The translations under genes were made by a program, and so were the position numbers. Of a stretch of 40,359 nt of DNA, positions 8,680 to 17,368 are shown piece after piece. Origin of the DNA: Planctomycetota bacterium (GTDB lineage Bacteria > Planctomycetota > Planctomycetia > Planctomycetales > Planctomycetaceae). The stretch's first letter is position 1, and each line of letters opens with the position of its first letter. Under the pieces are notes generated by a model. The model was not told where the DNA came from. It did not search any database and saw only the letters and a program-made list of their open reading frames with translations. The DNA is taken from NCBI GenBank assembly GCA_003671275.1, contig QWPB01000082.1, forward strand, positions 1 to 40,359. The letters run 5' to 3'.

Positions 8680-10127
8680 TCGGCGAGCCCTTTCACAAAG
8701 GCTTCCGGCGGCAAATCTCGCCCCGTAATCGCCTTGAACTGCGCGTTCAACTGGTCCACATACACCGACTGCGGCTCGACGGTCTTACATCCGCGTTCGC
8801 GAGCTTCCGTGAACAGGGCATGCTCCTTCGGCGGATCACTGACATCAAGCACCGTATGATTCGGACGGAACAGTGAGGGGTTAACGTTCCCCTGATTCTG
8901 ACCACAAACCACATGCCGATCAGCGATCACCACCACATCCGCCAGGGTGTCATACAGCTGGGCAAACGGGATAAAACGACACTCGTTGGTCGCAGCAATC
9001 TTTTGGGATTCTTTGTCTTTGGGGCCGCAGATACTGACCAGGCCCTTCCGCTGCGTAACCCCGTAAACCATGGACTGGGCCATGCCACCGTTCCCCAGCA
9101 CGAGAACGTTTTGCCGGTCGAGACCACGCTTCGCGTCCCCGCTGACCGCGGTTTCCAGTGCCCGCAGCCCGCTCCGCCAGAGAGTGTTATACCCATGCCA
9201 GCCATCATCCCGTCGCAACAGCAGGTCAATGTATTCGCTTTGAGCATCGTGTTTGTCGATATGCTCCGCGAGGGGCATCAGTCGCTGACCATTCCCTTCG
9301 CTGACTAGAATCGCCTTGATCTTCAGTACGTCCAACATCTTCTTCAGCATCTTGACATCGCCCAACTCAATCGGCAGGCAGCGGACGTTGACGCCGATCT
9401 GCTTGAAGGCGGCATTCAGAATGCGGGTGGTGATTGTTTGCGCCTCTCCGAATCCGGCGATGGCGATGAACACGGTGGACTTGTCGATCTCTCGACACGC
9501 GTATGTTTCATCCAGTTCAAAGACCGTCGCCTGCCCGGGGAAGGCTTCCAGCCCACGTTCCAGTGCGGCGTAAATCCACGGTGACCCGTACTTTTCGCCC
9601 AGCAAGGAAAACGTCAGATCAGCCCGCCCCAGCCCCATCCCAACGATCGGCAACCGCCGTTTCTGACTGACCGCCACCAGCAGTGGCCAGGCATCATCCA
9701 GTGTGGGTGTGGGCCACGTGAACTTCACCACATCGGCATGGGCATTGGCTGCCTCATCGAAAATGGAATCGATGTCAGACTCCGGCTGATCCATGCGGGT
9801 AAAGCTGATGACCCGCTGAGTTTTGCCGAATCGGGGGATTTTGGGGGCGATGTCCAGATCGAGTTCGATATAGGCGGGGCCCGCGACGATGGCCTGCCGC
9901 AACAGGCCCATCCGCTCCTGCTCCGAGCCCTCAAACTGGCCACCGTCCTGCTTCCGGCGACAGGAGACAATGATCGGCTTGTCAAAACCCGTAATCAGGT
10001 CTTTGACATCCGGTTCCTTAATCAGATGGTCCAGAGCCAGTTCCACGACGTCGGCATAACGACAGGCATTCAGGATGTCGACCTTGGCCAGCGTCCGCGA
10101 TGTCGGGGCGACTGTAATGCAGATCAT
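8676..10127 (-). CDS. Fused AroD-like (type I dehydroquinase) / AroE-like (shikimate dehydrogenase) protein, active sites degenerate
   Basis: A 483-residue two-domain protein. Residues 1-215 resemble type I 3-dehydroquinate dehydratase: VELALDHL, PIIVSCRRKQDGGQFEGS, the Schiff-base lysine K135 in ADVVKFT, and YGSPWIYAALERGLEAFPGQ. Residues 218-483 resemble shikimate dehydrogenase, with a nucleotide-binding turn VLVLGNGGMAQS (341-352). Several catalytic positions are not conserved. The dehydratase histidine (normally in an SxHD-type motif) is replaced by SFTRMD (108-113). The shikimate-binding SxS segment is GFGEAQTIT. The NVTxPxK lysine is absent (LVSEGNGQR). YNTD is YNTL (313-316). It may be a shikimate-pathway paralogue with a changed function. 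A 4-nt overlap couples it to the next gene. Confidence 0.8.
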   Translation of the reverse strand: MICITVAPTSRTLAKVDILNACRYADVVELALDHLIKEPDVKDLITGFDKPIIVSCRRKQDGGQFEGSEQERMGLLRQAIVAGPAYIELDLDIAPKIPRFGKTQRVISFTRMDQPESDIDSIFDEAANAHADVVKFTWPTPTLDDAWPLLVAVSQKRRLPIVGMGLGRADLTFSLLGEKYGSPWIYAALERGLEAFPGQATVFELDETYACREIDKSTVFIAIAGFGEAQTITTRILNAAFKQIGVNVRCLPIELGDVKMLKKMLDVLKIKAILVSEGNGQRLMPLAEHIDKHDAQSEYIDLLLRRDDGWHGYNTLWRSGLRALETAVSGDAKRGLDRQNVLVLGNGGMAQSMVYGVTQRKGLVSICGPKDKESQKIAATNECRFIPFAQLYDTLADVVVIADRHVVCGQNQGNVNPSLFRPNHTVLDVSDPPKEHALFTEARERGCKTVEPQSVYVDQLNAQFKAITGRDLPPEAFVKGLAE

Positions 10128-10251
10128 GGGATCACGTCAGAAGAAGGCGACGGGCAGAAACTCGGCCAGACTGTCCATCCGGCGAACGATCAACAGACCA
10201 CGACGAATGCGTGGGCATGGCCTCGATATTCGCAAAGAACACGCCGAATTG

Positions 10252-10581
10252 CTACCGGATTAGCCGTTTACCGGACAGATTCTGGGGCATCGGGTCAATC
10301 GTGGTTCCCAACGCCATGGCCGAAGGAACCTGGAAGTTCCCCTCCGGGGTTCTCCTGACCAGCGAATCACCCGGCCCATGGACAATCCCCGATGACTGAC
10401 GGCTGCGAGGCAAGGCATCGTCGACGGCACTCATCGAGCCGTAAAGACTTTCCGGTCTCGGCTTGCTGAAAATGAAGCGGACATCGTCCGCCTGGACTCG
10501 CGACAGAGAGCCCTGGCCCCGCCCAATCCCCCTCAGAACCTCCGCATGCCGCCTTCGCCACTTCCGCCTCCTGCCCGGCAT
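10252..10581 (-). CDS. Candidate small basic hypothetical protein
   Basis: A 109-residue frame starting MPGRRRKWRRRHAEVLRG, 11 nt after the stop of the AAA+ ATPase gene and 124 nt before the AroD-like gene, all on the - strand. The N-terminus is strongly arginine-rich, and the third codon positions are GC-rich like the neighbours. The GGAG just before the ATG is too close to be a good ribosome-binding site. No domain is recognised. It could be non-coding spacer. Apart from it, the 465-nt space between the flanking genes shows nothing. Confidence 0.35.
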   Translation of the reverse strand: MPGRRRKWRRRHAEVLRGIGRGQGSLSRVQADDVRFIFSKPRPESLYGSMSAVDDALPRSRQSSGIVHGPGDSLVRRTPEGNFQVPSAMALGTTIDPMPQNLSGKRLIR

Positions 10582-10592
10582 CTCCGTGATCG

Positions 10593-12296
10593 TTACATCA
10601 CCGAGAAGTAGTTCGAAACCGCAAAATCGAACGACTCGCAAGTCACCTTTTTCGGTCCCTTGCGATAGGTCACATAGTTTCGGACCTGCAACAACAAGTC
10701 TCGCGGCTGGCAGTTGCGGAATGGACGATTTACCGCCAGATAGTGTTTCTCAATCAGATAGTCGACGGCATCCAGATCCAGAATCAATCCCACCTTGGGG
10801 GCCATGATCTCGAACAATTTCCGGAAGTGCTCCCGCGACGGATCAGGCACTTCAATCTTGTACGGAATACGACGCAGGAACGCCCCATCGACCAGTTGCT
10901 TGGGCTCCAGATTCGTCGAGAAGATAATCAACTGATCGAACGGCACCTGAATTTTCTTGCCGCTGGCCAGATTCAGGTAGTCGTACCGTTTTTCAAGGGG
11001 CACAATCCAGCGGTTCAACAACACCGAGACCGGCATCGTCTGGCGTCCAAAGTCGTCGATGCAGAACGTCCCGCAGTTAGCTTTCAACTGGAGCGGAGCT
11101 TCGCCGATCTTGGTGAACGGGTTTTGAGTGATTTCCAGTTCCGCCATGGTGAGTTCCCCCCCGGCCACCACCGTGGGACGGACAATCTGTACCCACCGCT
11201 GGTCGACTCCAGACAGATCAAAGATCCCGTCCGAAGTGCCGTAGGGAATTTCCTCGTGAACCCCGGGATCAAACAGCCGAATGATCTCGCCATCAATCCC
11301 CAGTGTCCGCGGAATCCAGATCGTCGAACCAAAACATTTCGTGATCCGCTCGGCGATACTGGTCTTTCCGTTTCCTGGTTCCCCAAACAGAAACATCCCG
11401 CGTCCCGAGTTGATCGCCGGGCCGAGACGCTCGAACATTTTCTCGGAAATCAGCAGATCCGAGAACGCCCGCTTGAGATCATCTTCCGTAACGGACTGGT
11501 TGGCGATTGTCTGGGCCGTCATCGCTTCCAGGTAAGCCGTCAACGGCACCGGGGCAGCGCCGGCGTAGCTGCACTCTTCCATATAACGGCGGGCCCGTTC
11601 GCGACCGAGATCGATGATCGTAAAGTTATAGTCTCCCATCTCAGCAGTGCCTTTGTAGGCCACCAGCTGATCCTTCTTCATCTGCTTCATGATCGGTTCG
11701 ATGATCGTGAACGGCAGCTTGACGTTCGAGCAGATTTCACGGCCCGTGGCCGCTCCTTTCTGCAGCAGAAATTTCAGAATCAATCGCTCAATCTCTTCTG
11801 GTGCCAGCAAGGTATCTTCGATCGAGTTGGGACACCGGGGAACAAATCCCTTGTTCGGATCTGGTTTCTCACCCAGCAGGCTTTCCACTCGATTGAACAA
11901 CTCTTCCAAATGCCGAGTTCCCCGGATCTCCTCGCGGGACGTTCGGTTCTGCTGGATAATGTCGTTCGGCAATTCTCGGGGAATCGACTTCGGAATAGGG
12001 GGAACCTCCGTTTCATCGATGGGGAGCATGGCGATCTCGCCCATCGGGGTGGCGCGAGTTTCGACCTCTTCGGCGGTCGCCAGCGGCATGCGAGGCGGGA
12101 TCGATGGTTTCGTCGCGGGCGTGATCAGATTACGCAGCCGCTCCAGAACCTGCCCCGAGGGAACCGCCGTGGGAGCGCTCAATCCTTCGCGACTGGCGGA
12201 GGCCGCAGACTCCGCCGTCACCGCAGAAGTCTTTACGGCCCCTTTCAGCTGGGCAATGAATTCGGATTGGGACAGTTTATCGAGGCTGTTCGACAT
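10593..12296 (-). CDS. AAA+ ATPase with N-terminal winged-helix-like region
   Basis: A 567-residue protein. Residues 1-125 are low-complexity and proline/serine-rich. Residues 165-240 look like a winged-helix segment ([30 protein letters not shown]). The AAA+ core (about 270-500) has Walker [10 protein letters not shown] (305-313), Walker B FCIDDFGR (411-418) and a sensor-1 Asn in [12 protein letters not shown]. An arginine pair ([11 protein letters not shown]) fits an Arg finger. A C-terminal helical lid follows. It resembles MoxR/chaperone-like ATPases that occur as single copies in planctomycetes; the client is unknown. No adhesion or VWA partner is nearby. Confidence 0.8.
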   Translation of the reverse strand: MSNSLDKLSQSEFIAQLKGAVKTSAVTAESAASASREGLSAPTAVPSGQVLERLRNLITPATKPSIPPRMPLATAEEVETRATPMGEIAMLPIDETEVPPIPKSIPRELPNDIIQQNRTSREEIRGTRHLEELFNRVESLLGEKPDPNKGFVPRCPNSIEDTLLAPEEIERLILKFLLQKGAATGREICSNVKLPFTIIEPIMKQMKKDQLVAYKGTAEMGDYNFTIIDLGRERARRYMEECSYAGAAPVPLTAYLEAMTAQTIANQSVTEDDLKRAFSDLLISEKMFERLGPAINSGRGMFLFGEPGNGKTSIAERITKCFGSTIWIPRTLGIDGEIIRLFDPGVHEEIPYGTSDGIFDLSGVDQRWVQIVRPTVVAGGELTMAELEITQNPFTKIGEAPLQLKANCGTFCIDDFGRQTMPVSVLLNRWIVPLEKRYDYLNLASGKKIQVPFDQLIIFSTNLEPKQLVDGAFLRRIPYKIEVPDPSREHFRKLFEIMAPKVGLILDLDAVDYLIEKHYLAVNRPFRNCQPRDLLLQVRNYVTYRKGPKKVTCESFDFAVSNYFSVM

Positions 12297-12529
12297 GGCG
12301 AGGTGGCCTTAATCCGGCGGGGGAGTACCCAAGAATGCTCTCCGAGTACAGACTCTGGAACACTCCGCCGAAAACTAGGTCGCATTCTGCATGTGGTCAA
12401 ATTGCAACATTCAGAAACGGAACCGATACATCCTCTTTCTGCGTTGTATCCGGAATAGTCGGAATACGGACACGGCTCTGCCCCATCGGGCTGGGTACAC
12501 CGGCTTTGAATCACATGAACAACCCGCAT

Positions 12530-13015
12530 CTACCGCTCGGGATACCAGACATCGATCGCATCGATCGTCGTCGACCGATTGAATTCACCCCAATGATCGA
12601 TCGGTAAAGAGACAATGGCCAGAGTCGCGGGAGGCACGCGAGTGGCTCGCTGTCGCAGGGCGATGATCAGCTCCTGCACGCCGGGGTTGTGGGCCACACA
12701 AAGGGCTGCCCCCCACTCCTCGGGCAGGTTGCAAACTGTTCGTTCCCATTCCCTGATCGTCGCCATATACAACTCATGCCGCACCTGGACGGGGGCGTTA
12801 CATCCAAGTTCCGTGGCGACGTGTTTTGCCGTCTGATGAGTCCGCAGCGCCGCGGAGCAGACGATTCCATCCGGCGACAAGCCCGCCATGCGTAAGCGGC
12901 GGCCCATCTGAGGAGCTTGTTGCTCACCATATTCATTCAGGGGGCGATCAAAATCAGGCCAGCGATCCTCCTCCCAGGTGGCATCGGCGTGCCGCATGAT
13001 GAACAGAGTTTTCAT
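12530..13015 (-). CDS. sixA: SixA-like phosphohistidine phosphatase
   Basis: A 161-residue histidine phosphatase of the short SixA type, known to dephosphorylate His phosphotransfer domains or phosphohistidine proteins. The catalytic R8-H9 is in LFIMRHADATW, the supporting Arg is in CSAALRTHQTA, and the second histidine H109 is in CVAHNPGVQELI. Unlike the 5.5-kb relative, the active site is complete. The ATG at 13015 overlaps the pdxA stop as ATGA, which fixes the start better than the upstream in-frame ATGs. The 233-nt spacer after its stop, up to the AAA+ gene start, shows nothing recognisable. Confidence 0.87.
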   Translation of the reverse strand: MKTLFIMRHADATWEEDRWPDFDRPLNEYGEQQAPQMGRRLRMAGLSPDGIVCSAALRTHQTAKHVATELGCNAPVQVRHELYMATIREWERTVCNLPEEWGAALCVAHNPGVQELIIALRQRATRVPPATLAIVSLPIDHWGEFNRSTTIDAIDVWYPER

Positions 13016-14115
13016 GGTGAACATTCTCCCGTAGTCGCCACGGCCCCTTCCCGTTTCTGCCGGGTACGAGCCAGTTGAATGGCGGTCTCGATGGCTGAAA
13101 TCATCCCAGACGGGTCCGCCAGTCCACATCCCGCAATGTCGTACGCGGTGCCCTGACTGGGGCTGGTACGAATAATAGGAAGCCCCAGTGTGACATTCAC
13201 CGCACGGTGAAATCCAATCAGTTTCAACGCAATGTGCCCCTGATCGTGGTACATCGCAACGACACCGTGATAGCGACCTTCAACAGCGGATTTGAGCAGT
13301 GTATCCGCAGGCAGTGGCCCCACCACCACGATTCCCCGCTGACGGGCCTCGGCCACGGCGGGAGCGATGACGCGGGTCTCTTCGTCACCGAACAATCCGT
13401 CCTCTCCCGCATGAGGATTCAGAGCACAAACACCAATGGTCCCCGGTTCACCAATCTGCCGCAAAAACCGGTCAACGAGTTCTATCGTCTCCAGCACCCG
13501 CTGGGGGGTCAGTTGCCGGGGCACACTGGCGAGAGAGGTGTGCAGCGTGGCGTGAGCCACAGAAAGTGAGTGCCCCGCGACCATCGGAGCGCCCGGGGGC
13601 AGATAGAGCATCATGGCGACCTGTTCGATGCCACATTCATCGGCCAGAATCTCGGTGTGTCCTGGAAAGGAGATACCCGCCAGACTCAGTCCCAGTTTGC
13701 TCAGGGGCGCGGTCACGATGGCATCGACAGTCCCCGCCAGCGCAGCGCGAGCCGCCGCACGGAGCCAATCATGAGCTGCTGCCCCAGCTCGGGCCTCCGC
13801 GCGACCGGGCGGTACATCCGCCAGTGATCGCCCATCCGGAGACCAGACACCGATCATCTCCGAAGCGGCAGCACACGGTGTTGAAAGTGCAACGACCTCC
13901 CGGGCCAGCCCCAATCGCCGCGCGGTCTGCTCCACCGCTCGCGAACACCCCACCACCACAGCCTGAATCTCGCCCCGCAGCCAGGCGGAATCTCGCATCA
14001 AAATATCCAGCGACCGCACAACGACCTCTGGCCCCACACCGGCAACATCTCCCAAGGTAATCGCCAGGCGAACCGGGGAATGAGAGGACGGCAGGCCGCC
14101 AGACGCCAATGTCAC
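13012..14115 (-). CDS. pdxA: 4-hydroxythreonine-4-phosphate dehydrogenase
   Basis: A 367-residue PdxA, which oxidises 4-phosphohydroxy-L-threonine in the DXP-dependent pyridoxal phosphate pathway. The N-terminus has LAITLGDVAGVGPEV. The metal-binding histidines are visible in FPGHTEILAD and MYHDQGHIALK, and in the middle segment AGHSLSVAHATLH. The C-terminus has GLPIIRTSPSQGTAYDIAG, the strongest family signature. The GTG start at 14115 overlaps the rfbC stop as GTGA and has GGAG 8 nt upstream; an earlier GTG at 14124 is less likely. It is translationally coupled on both sides, to rfbC and sixA. Confidence 0.95.
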   Translation of the reverse strand: MTLASGGLPSSHSPVRLAITLGDVAGVGPEVVVRSLDILMRDSAWLRGEIQAVVVGCSRAVEQTARRLGLAREVVALSTPCAAASEMIGVWSPDGRSLADVPPGRAEARAGAAAHDWLRAAARAALAGTVDAIVTAPLSKLGLSLAGISFPGHTEILADECGIEQVAMMLYLPPGAPMVAGHSLSVAHATLHTSLASVPRQLTPQRVLETIELVDRFLRQIGEPGTIGVCALNPHAGEDGLFGDEETRVIAPAVAEARQRGIVVVGPLPADTLLKSAVEGRYHGVVAMYHDQGHIALKLIGFHRAVNVTLGLPIIRTSPSQGTAYDIAGCGLADPSGMISAIETAIQLARTRQKREGAVATTGECSP

Positions 14116-14654
14116 GGATAACACTCCAATTCCGACAACGATTTACCCAGCAGATCCTTGGGAGACAGAATCGGCTCTCCAGTGACCGGCCACTGAATCC
14201 CAACACGGGAATCGTTCCACATCAAAGTCCGCTCAGCAGCCGGAGTGTACAGATCCGTACACTTATATTGCACATCCGCAATGTCCGACAGAACACAGAA
14301 CCCGTGGGCAAACCCGACCGGGATATACAACGAATGCCGGTTCTCTTCGGATAGCTCACAGCCCACCCATTGACCAAATGTCGGCGAGCTGCGGCGGATA
14401 TCCACCGCCACATCGTAAATTCGCCCACGCAGGCATCGCACCAGCTTGGCTTGGCCATGTTCGATCTGGAAGTGCAGTCCCCGCAATACATTCTGCTGGG
14501 AGCGAGAGATATTGTCTTGAACCCAGTGGGTCGGTAACCCCGCCTGGGCGAAGCAGTCGGCCTTGAATGCTTCAAAAAAGAAACCCCGCGAGTCACCAAA
14601 CACGCGCGGCTCGATCACGACAACGTCGGGAATGGCAGTTGGTCGAAAGTTCAT
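14112..14654 (-). CDS. rfbC: dTDP-4-dehydrorhamnose 3,5-epimerase
   Basis: A 180-residue RmlC/RfbC cupin that epimerises dTDP-4-keto-6-deoxyglucose on the way to dTDP-rhamnose. Signatures are FGDSRGFFFEAF, LRGLHFQ with catalytic H61, VRCLRGRIYDVAVDIR, YIPVGFAHGFCVLSD and the catalytic tyrosine region YKCTDLYTP. GGAG stands 8 nt before the ATG at 14654; a TTG two codons upstream is less likely. No other rhamnose gene is in the window. A HAD-operon terminator ends only about 37 nt before this start. Confidence 0.93.
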   Translation of the reverse strand: MNFRPTAIPDVVVIEPRVFGDSRGFFFEAFKADCFAQAGLPTHWVQDNISRSQQNVLRGLHFQIEHGQAKLVRCLRGRIYDVAVDIRRSSPTFGQWVGCELSEENRHSLYIPVGFAHGFCVLSDIADVQYKCTDLYTPAAERTLMWNDSRVGIQWPVTGEPILSPKDLLGKSLSELECYP

Positions 14655-14684
14655 CAACAAGGCTCCAGATTCCGCAGGGGCGAT

Positions 14685-14719
14685 GAACAGAAAGCCCGGA
14701 AGAACTGGCTTCCGGGCTT
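14685..14719 (-). terminator. Intrinsic terminator after the HAD hydrolase gene
   Basis: A perfect 11-bp inverted repeat, AAGCCCGGAAG / CTTCCGGGCTT (14692-14702 and 14709-14719), has a 6-nt loop. On the - strand it is followed by TCTGTTC, giving a short U-rich tail. It lies between the HAD stop (14751) and the rfbC start (14654). It either separates two transcripts or acts as a partial terminator inside one. Confidence 0.65.
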
Positions 14720-14750
14720 GTCTTGCTGATTGCGGATGTCGAAACCTACC

Positions 14751-15623
14751 TTACCAGCTGGGCTTCTCCGGCAGGTACTTCTCGAATTCTGCGATTAGAG
14801 CGGATTCAAACGCCCCTGCGTAAGTCCCCGCGAAGAACCGACCAATCGCTTCCTTTTGGAAAGTGACCCAGCTCTGGTCCTCGTGTCCGGGGTTAATCGG
14901 GAAGTAGCGGGCCTTCACCGACAAGGCCGCCTTCATGTCACCCGGAGCGTCGCCAATCATCAGCACTTTGTCAGGCGAATACCCCTTGGCAATGGCCGCC
15001 GTCAGGATTTCGGACTTGCTACCCATTTCCTGACCGCAGATGGCCGAGACGTATTGAGCAATTCCATGCTCGCTCCATTCCGCCTGTAACGCCGGAGTGG
15101 GTGTCGCGGAACAGACGATCAGATCTGCCTGACCCTGCAGCATTTGCAGACTCTCCCGCACACCAGGAAACGGAGGGACACCATGCACGATCGTCTTGAC
15201 GGTCGCATCGACCGCCGAAGACCAGGCACTCGCCTGCTTCAGATCGGGATCGTTTGTCTTCTCGGCTTCGGCCTTGACCGTTCCGCTGGAGAGCTTGGTC
15301 TCACGCTTCACCCAATCCCGAAGCCCCTGGAACTTCGGCACCGAGAAGCCCCGCCCCTGCACCTCTGCCCGCTGCTCAAGCAGATCGAGAGCCAGCAGGT
15401 AGGCCGGAAACCGATTCGCTCCCCGTGTCTTCGAATACAGATTCGTAAACTCAGCGGCCTCGCGAGCATACTTAGAAATCGGCTGCAAGCCGAAGTAGTT
15501 GATGAAGTTAGGAATGAAACATTCCTTGTGCTTGATCTCCATGGAGTCAAACGCACACCCATCGGAATCGATGGCGATCAGGAAGTCATGATTCTTCTGC
15601 ACATTGGCCAAGGCGTCAGACAC
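14751..15623 (-). CDS. HAD-superfamily hydrolase
   Basis: A 290-residue HAD-fold hydrolase. Motif I is AIDSDGCAFDSM, with nucleophile D19 and acid/base D21. A large helical cap follows (about 30-150). Motif II is LIVCSAT, motif III lysine is in GSKSEI, and motif IV is VLMIGDAPGDMKAA. It is probably a phosphatase or phosphoglucomutase-like enzyme of unknown substrate. I prefer the GTG at 15623 with GGAG 9 nt upstream. A GTG at 15734 would start 3 nt after the upstream gene but adds 37 residues unlike the family and has no ribosome-binding site. It is next to a sugar-nucleotide pyrophosphorylase, so a sugar-phosphate substrate is plausible. Confidence 0.85.
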   Translation of the reverse strand: MSDALANVQKNHDFLIAIDSDGCAFDSMEIKHKECFIPNFINYFGLQPISKYAREAAEFTNLYSKTRGANRFPAYLLALDLLEQRAEVQGRGFSVPKFQGLRDWVKRETKLSSGTVKAEAEKTNDPDLKQASAWSSAVDATVKTIVHGVPPFPGVRESLQMLQGQADLIVCSATPTPALQAEWSEHGIAQYVSAICGQEMGSKSEILTAAIAKGYSPDKVLMIGDAPGDMKAALSVKARYFPINPGHEDQSWVTFQKEAIGRFFAGTYAGAFESALIAEFEKYLPEKPSW

Positions 15624-15737
15624 GCGAGGGAACTCCGTGGGGGTGAATGGTCGATACCGGCGTAGGGTACGCCGTCCTGCGGATCGGAACAAGAAAACCG
15701 CCGTGGATTTCACGGCGACGAACCCGAAACTCACGGT

Positions 15738-16475
15738 TCACACGCGGCGCATCACCTGCTCCACTTCGGCCAGCTGCTCCTGGGTATTCACCCCCAACGC
15801 TTCCGTGATCTCCATGTGACAGGCAGCTAGCACGGGCTTTCCTTGTTGCCGCAGGATTTCGGCACAATCCGTCAGATAGAATTCTCCCTGGCTGTTGTTC
15901 GTACGAACTTCATTTAAAGCACCGAACAACGACTGGCAGTCGTAAGCAAAGCATCCGGTGTTGATTTCCGTAATCGCCTGCTCTTCCGGTGTTGCATCCC
16001 GTTGCTCGACAATTCGCAGAAAGTTCCCCGACGCATCCCGTACGATCCGTCCCAATCCAAAGTTGTTTTCAGTCCGCGCGGTTCCCACGACACACGCGGC
16101 CTGCTGAGACCGCAAGTCATCCAGCAGTGCCTTGAGCGAGGCACCTTTCAGCAGCGGCGTATCGCCCGTCAGAACCAGCACCGGCCCCTGATGATGGCCG
16201 ACAGCGTCCCGGCACATCATGACCGCATGCCCCGTCCCCTTCTGTTCCGCCTGTAAGGCAAACTCGACATCCGAATGATGGGCCAGCGCCGCCTGAACCA
16301 CTTCGGCCTTGTGACCAACCACCACGACGATTCGCGTGGCCCCGGCGTCCCGGGCCGCGTCCAGCACGTACTCAACAATCGGGCGTCCGCAGGCGTGATG
16401 TAACACCTTGGGCGTTTCCGACATCATCCGCTTGCTCTTCCCGGCGGCAAGAATGATGGCAACAGTTTCCGACAT
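15738..16475 (-). CDS. GlmU-like sugar-1-phosphate nucleotidyltransferase (pyrophosphorylase domain only)
   Basis: A 245-residue NTP-transferase matching the N-terminal half of GlmU. The nucleotide motif is LAAGKSKRM (9-17), followed by ETPKVLHHACGRPIVEYVLDA, QKGTGHAVMM, VLTGDTPLL, IVEQRDATPEE, INTG and NSQGEFYLTDCAEIL. It would make UDP-GlcNAc or a related UDP-sugar from a sugar-1-phosphate. The left-handed beta-helix acetyltransferase half of GlmU is absent, so GlcN-1-P acetylation must be done elsewhere. It is co-directional with the HAD hydrolase 114 nt downstream and TerC 60 nt upstream. Confidence 0.88.
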   Translation of the reverse strand: MSETVAIILAAGKSKRMMSETPKVLHHACGRPIVEYVLDAARDAGATRIVVVVGHKAEVVQAALAHHSDVEFALQAEQKGTGHAVMMCRDAVGHHQGPVLVLTGDTPLLKGASLKALLDDLRSQQAACVVGTARTENNFGLGRIVRDASGNFLRIVEQRDATPEEQAITEINTGCFAYDCQSLFGALNEVRTNNSQGEFYLTDCAEILRQQGKPVLAACHMEITEALGVNTQEQLAEVEQVMRRV

Positions 16476-16535
16476 CGAAATGCATCCTGAATAAGTGTGT
16501 ACTTCGGGACCAGCGGCTTGAACCGCAGGGGTTCC

Positions 16536-17321
16536 TCAGTTATCGCTGGCCACAGTGGAAACCAGTGCGGGACGAAGCCGCATGTTGATCAATTCGACCA
16601 CCAGCGAGAAGGCCATCGCGAAGTAGATATACCCCTTGTTCATCCCCGTTCCCAACCCTTCCGCGACCAGCAGCACGCCAATCAGAATCAGAAAGCTGAG
16701 TGCGAGAATCTTGATCGTGGGATGCCGGTCCACAAACCGACTGATGTGACCGGAAAATGCCAGCATCACCCCCATCGCCGCAATCACCGCAAACACCATC
16801 ACCCCAATTTGTTTTACCATCCCGACGGCGGTAATCACCGAGTCCAGCGAGAAAATGATGTCGAACAACGCAATCTGGATGAGGACCTCATGGAAACTCA
16901 GTTGACCGCCAGTGGCTGGCCCCGCTTCATGCGGTCCTTCAACCTTGTGATGGATCTCTTTGACACTGTGCCAGATTAGAAATGCCCCTCCCGTGAGAAG
17001 AATCAGATCCTTCCATGAAACACCGTTGATGTCTCCGTGTCCAGACTTGTCGGGAACATGCCCTGGATCGGGCGCCACCCAGGCTTGAGGAATCCCCAGA
17101 TCGGTCAACTGGAAAACAGGATTCGTCAGGTCCATGACCCAACTGATCGAAAGCAACAGCAAAATTCGCGTGACCAGCGCCCCCAAAAGACCGAGCGAGC
17201 GGGCACGTGCCTGTTGATCCACGGGCAGTCGCCCCACCAGGATCGCGATGAACACAATATTGTCAATCCCCAACACGATTTCCATCGCAGTCAGAGTGAT
17301 GAATGGAATCATCCAATCCAT
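16536..17321 (-). CDS. TerC-family integral membrane protein
   Basis: A 261-residue membrane protein with about seven hydrophobic segments. The two TerC signatures are present: MEIVLGIDNIVFIAIL (E14, D20) and LFDIIFSLDSVITAVGM (D154, D160). Their acidic residues are thought to bind metal. Family members have been linked to tellurite resistance and Mn2+ export. A hydrophilic loop (about 78-102) and a His-rich loop (HSVKEIHHK) could face metal. The ATG at 17321 starts exactly at the first helix; an upstream frame to 17441 overlaps the YfhO-like gene and is not family-like. Confidence 0.9.
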   Translation of the reverse strand: MDWMIPFITLTAMEIVLGIDNIVFIAILVGRLPVDQQARARSLGLLGALVTRILLLLSISWVMDLTNPVFQLTDLGIPQAWVAPDPGHVPDKSGHGDINGVSWKDLILLTGGAFLIWHSVKEIHHKVEGPHEAGPATGGQLSFHEVLIQIALFDIIFSLDSVITAVGMVKQIGVMVFAVIAAMGVMLAFSGHISRFVDRHPTIKILALSFLILIGVLLVAEGLGTGMNKGYIYFAMAFSLVVELINMRLRPALVSTVASDN

Positions 17322-17368
17322 GGGGCGTCTCGCTTTGTCGGTTCCAGTTGGCTGAAGACGAAGGGATT

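Noticed and set aside
10743-12458. Long open frame (571 codons) on the + strand opposite the AAA+ ATPase gene
   Set aside because: It mirrors the ATPase codons, is rich in Arg/Gln/His, has no domain, and the ATPase frame on the other strand has clear Walker motifs.
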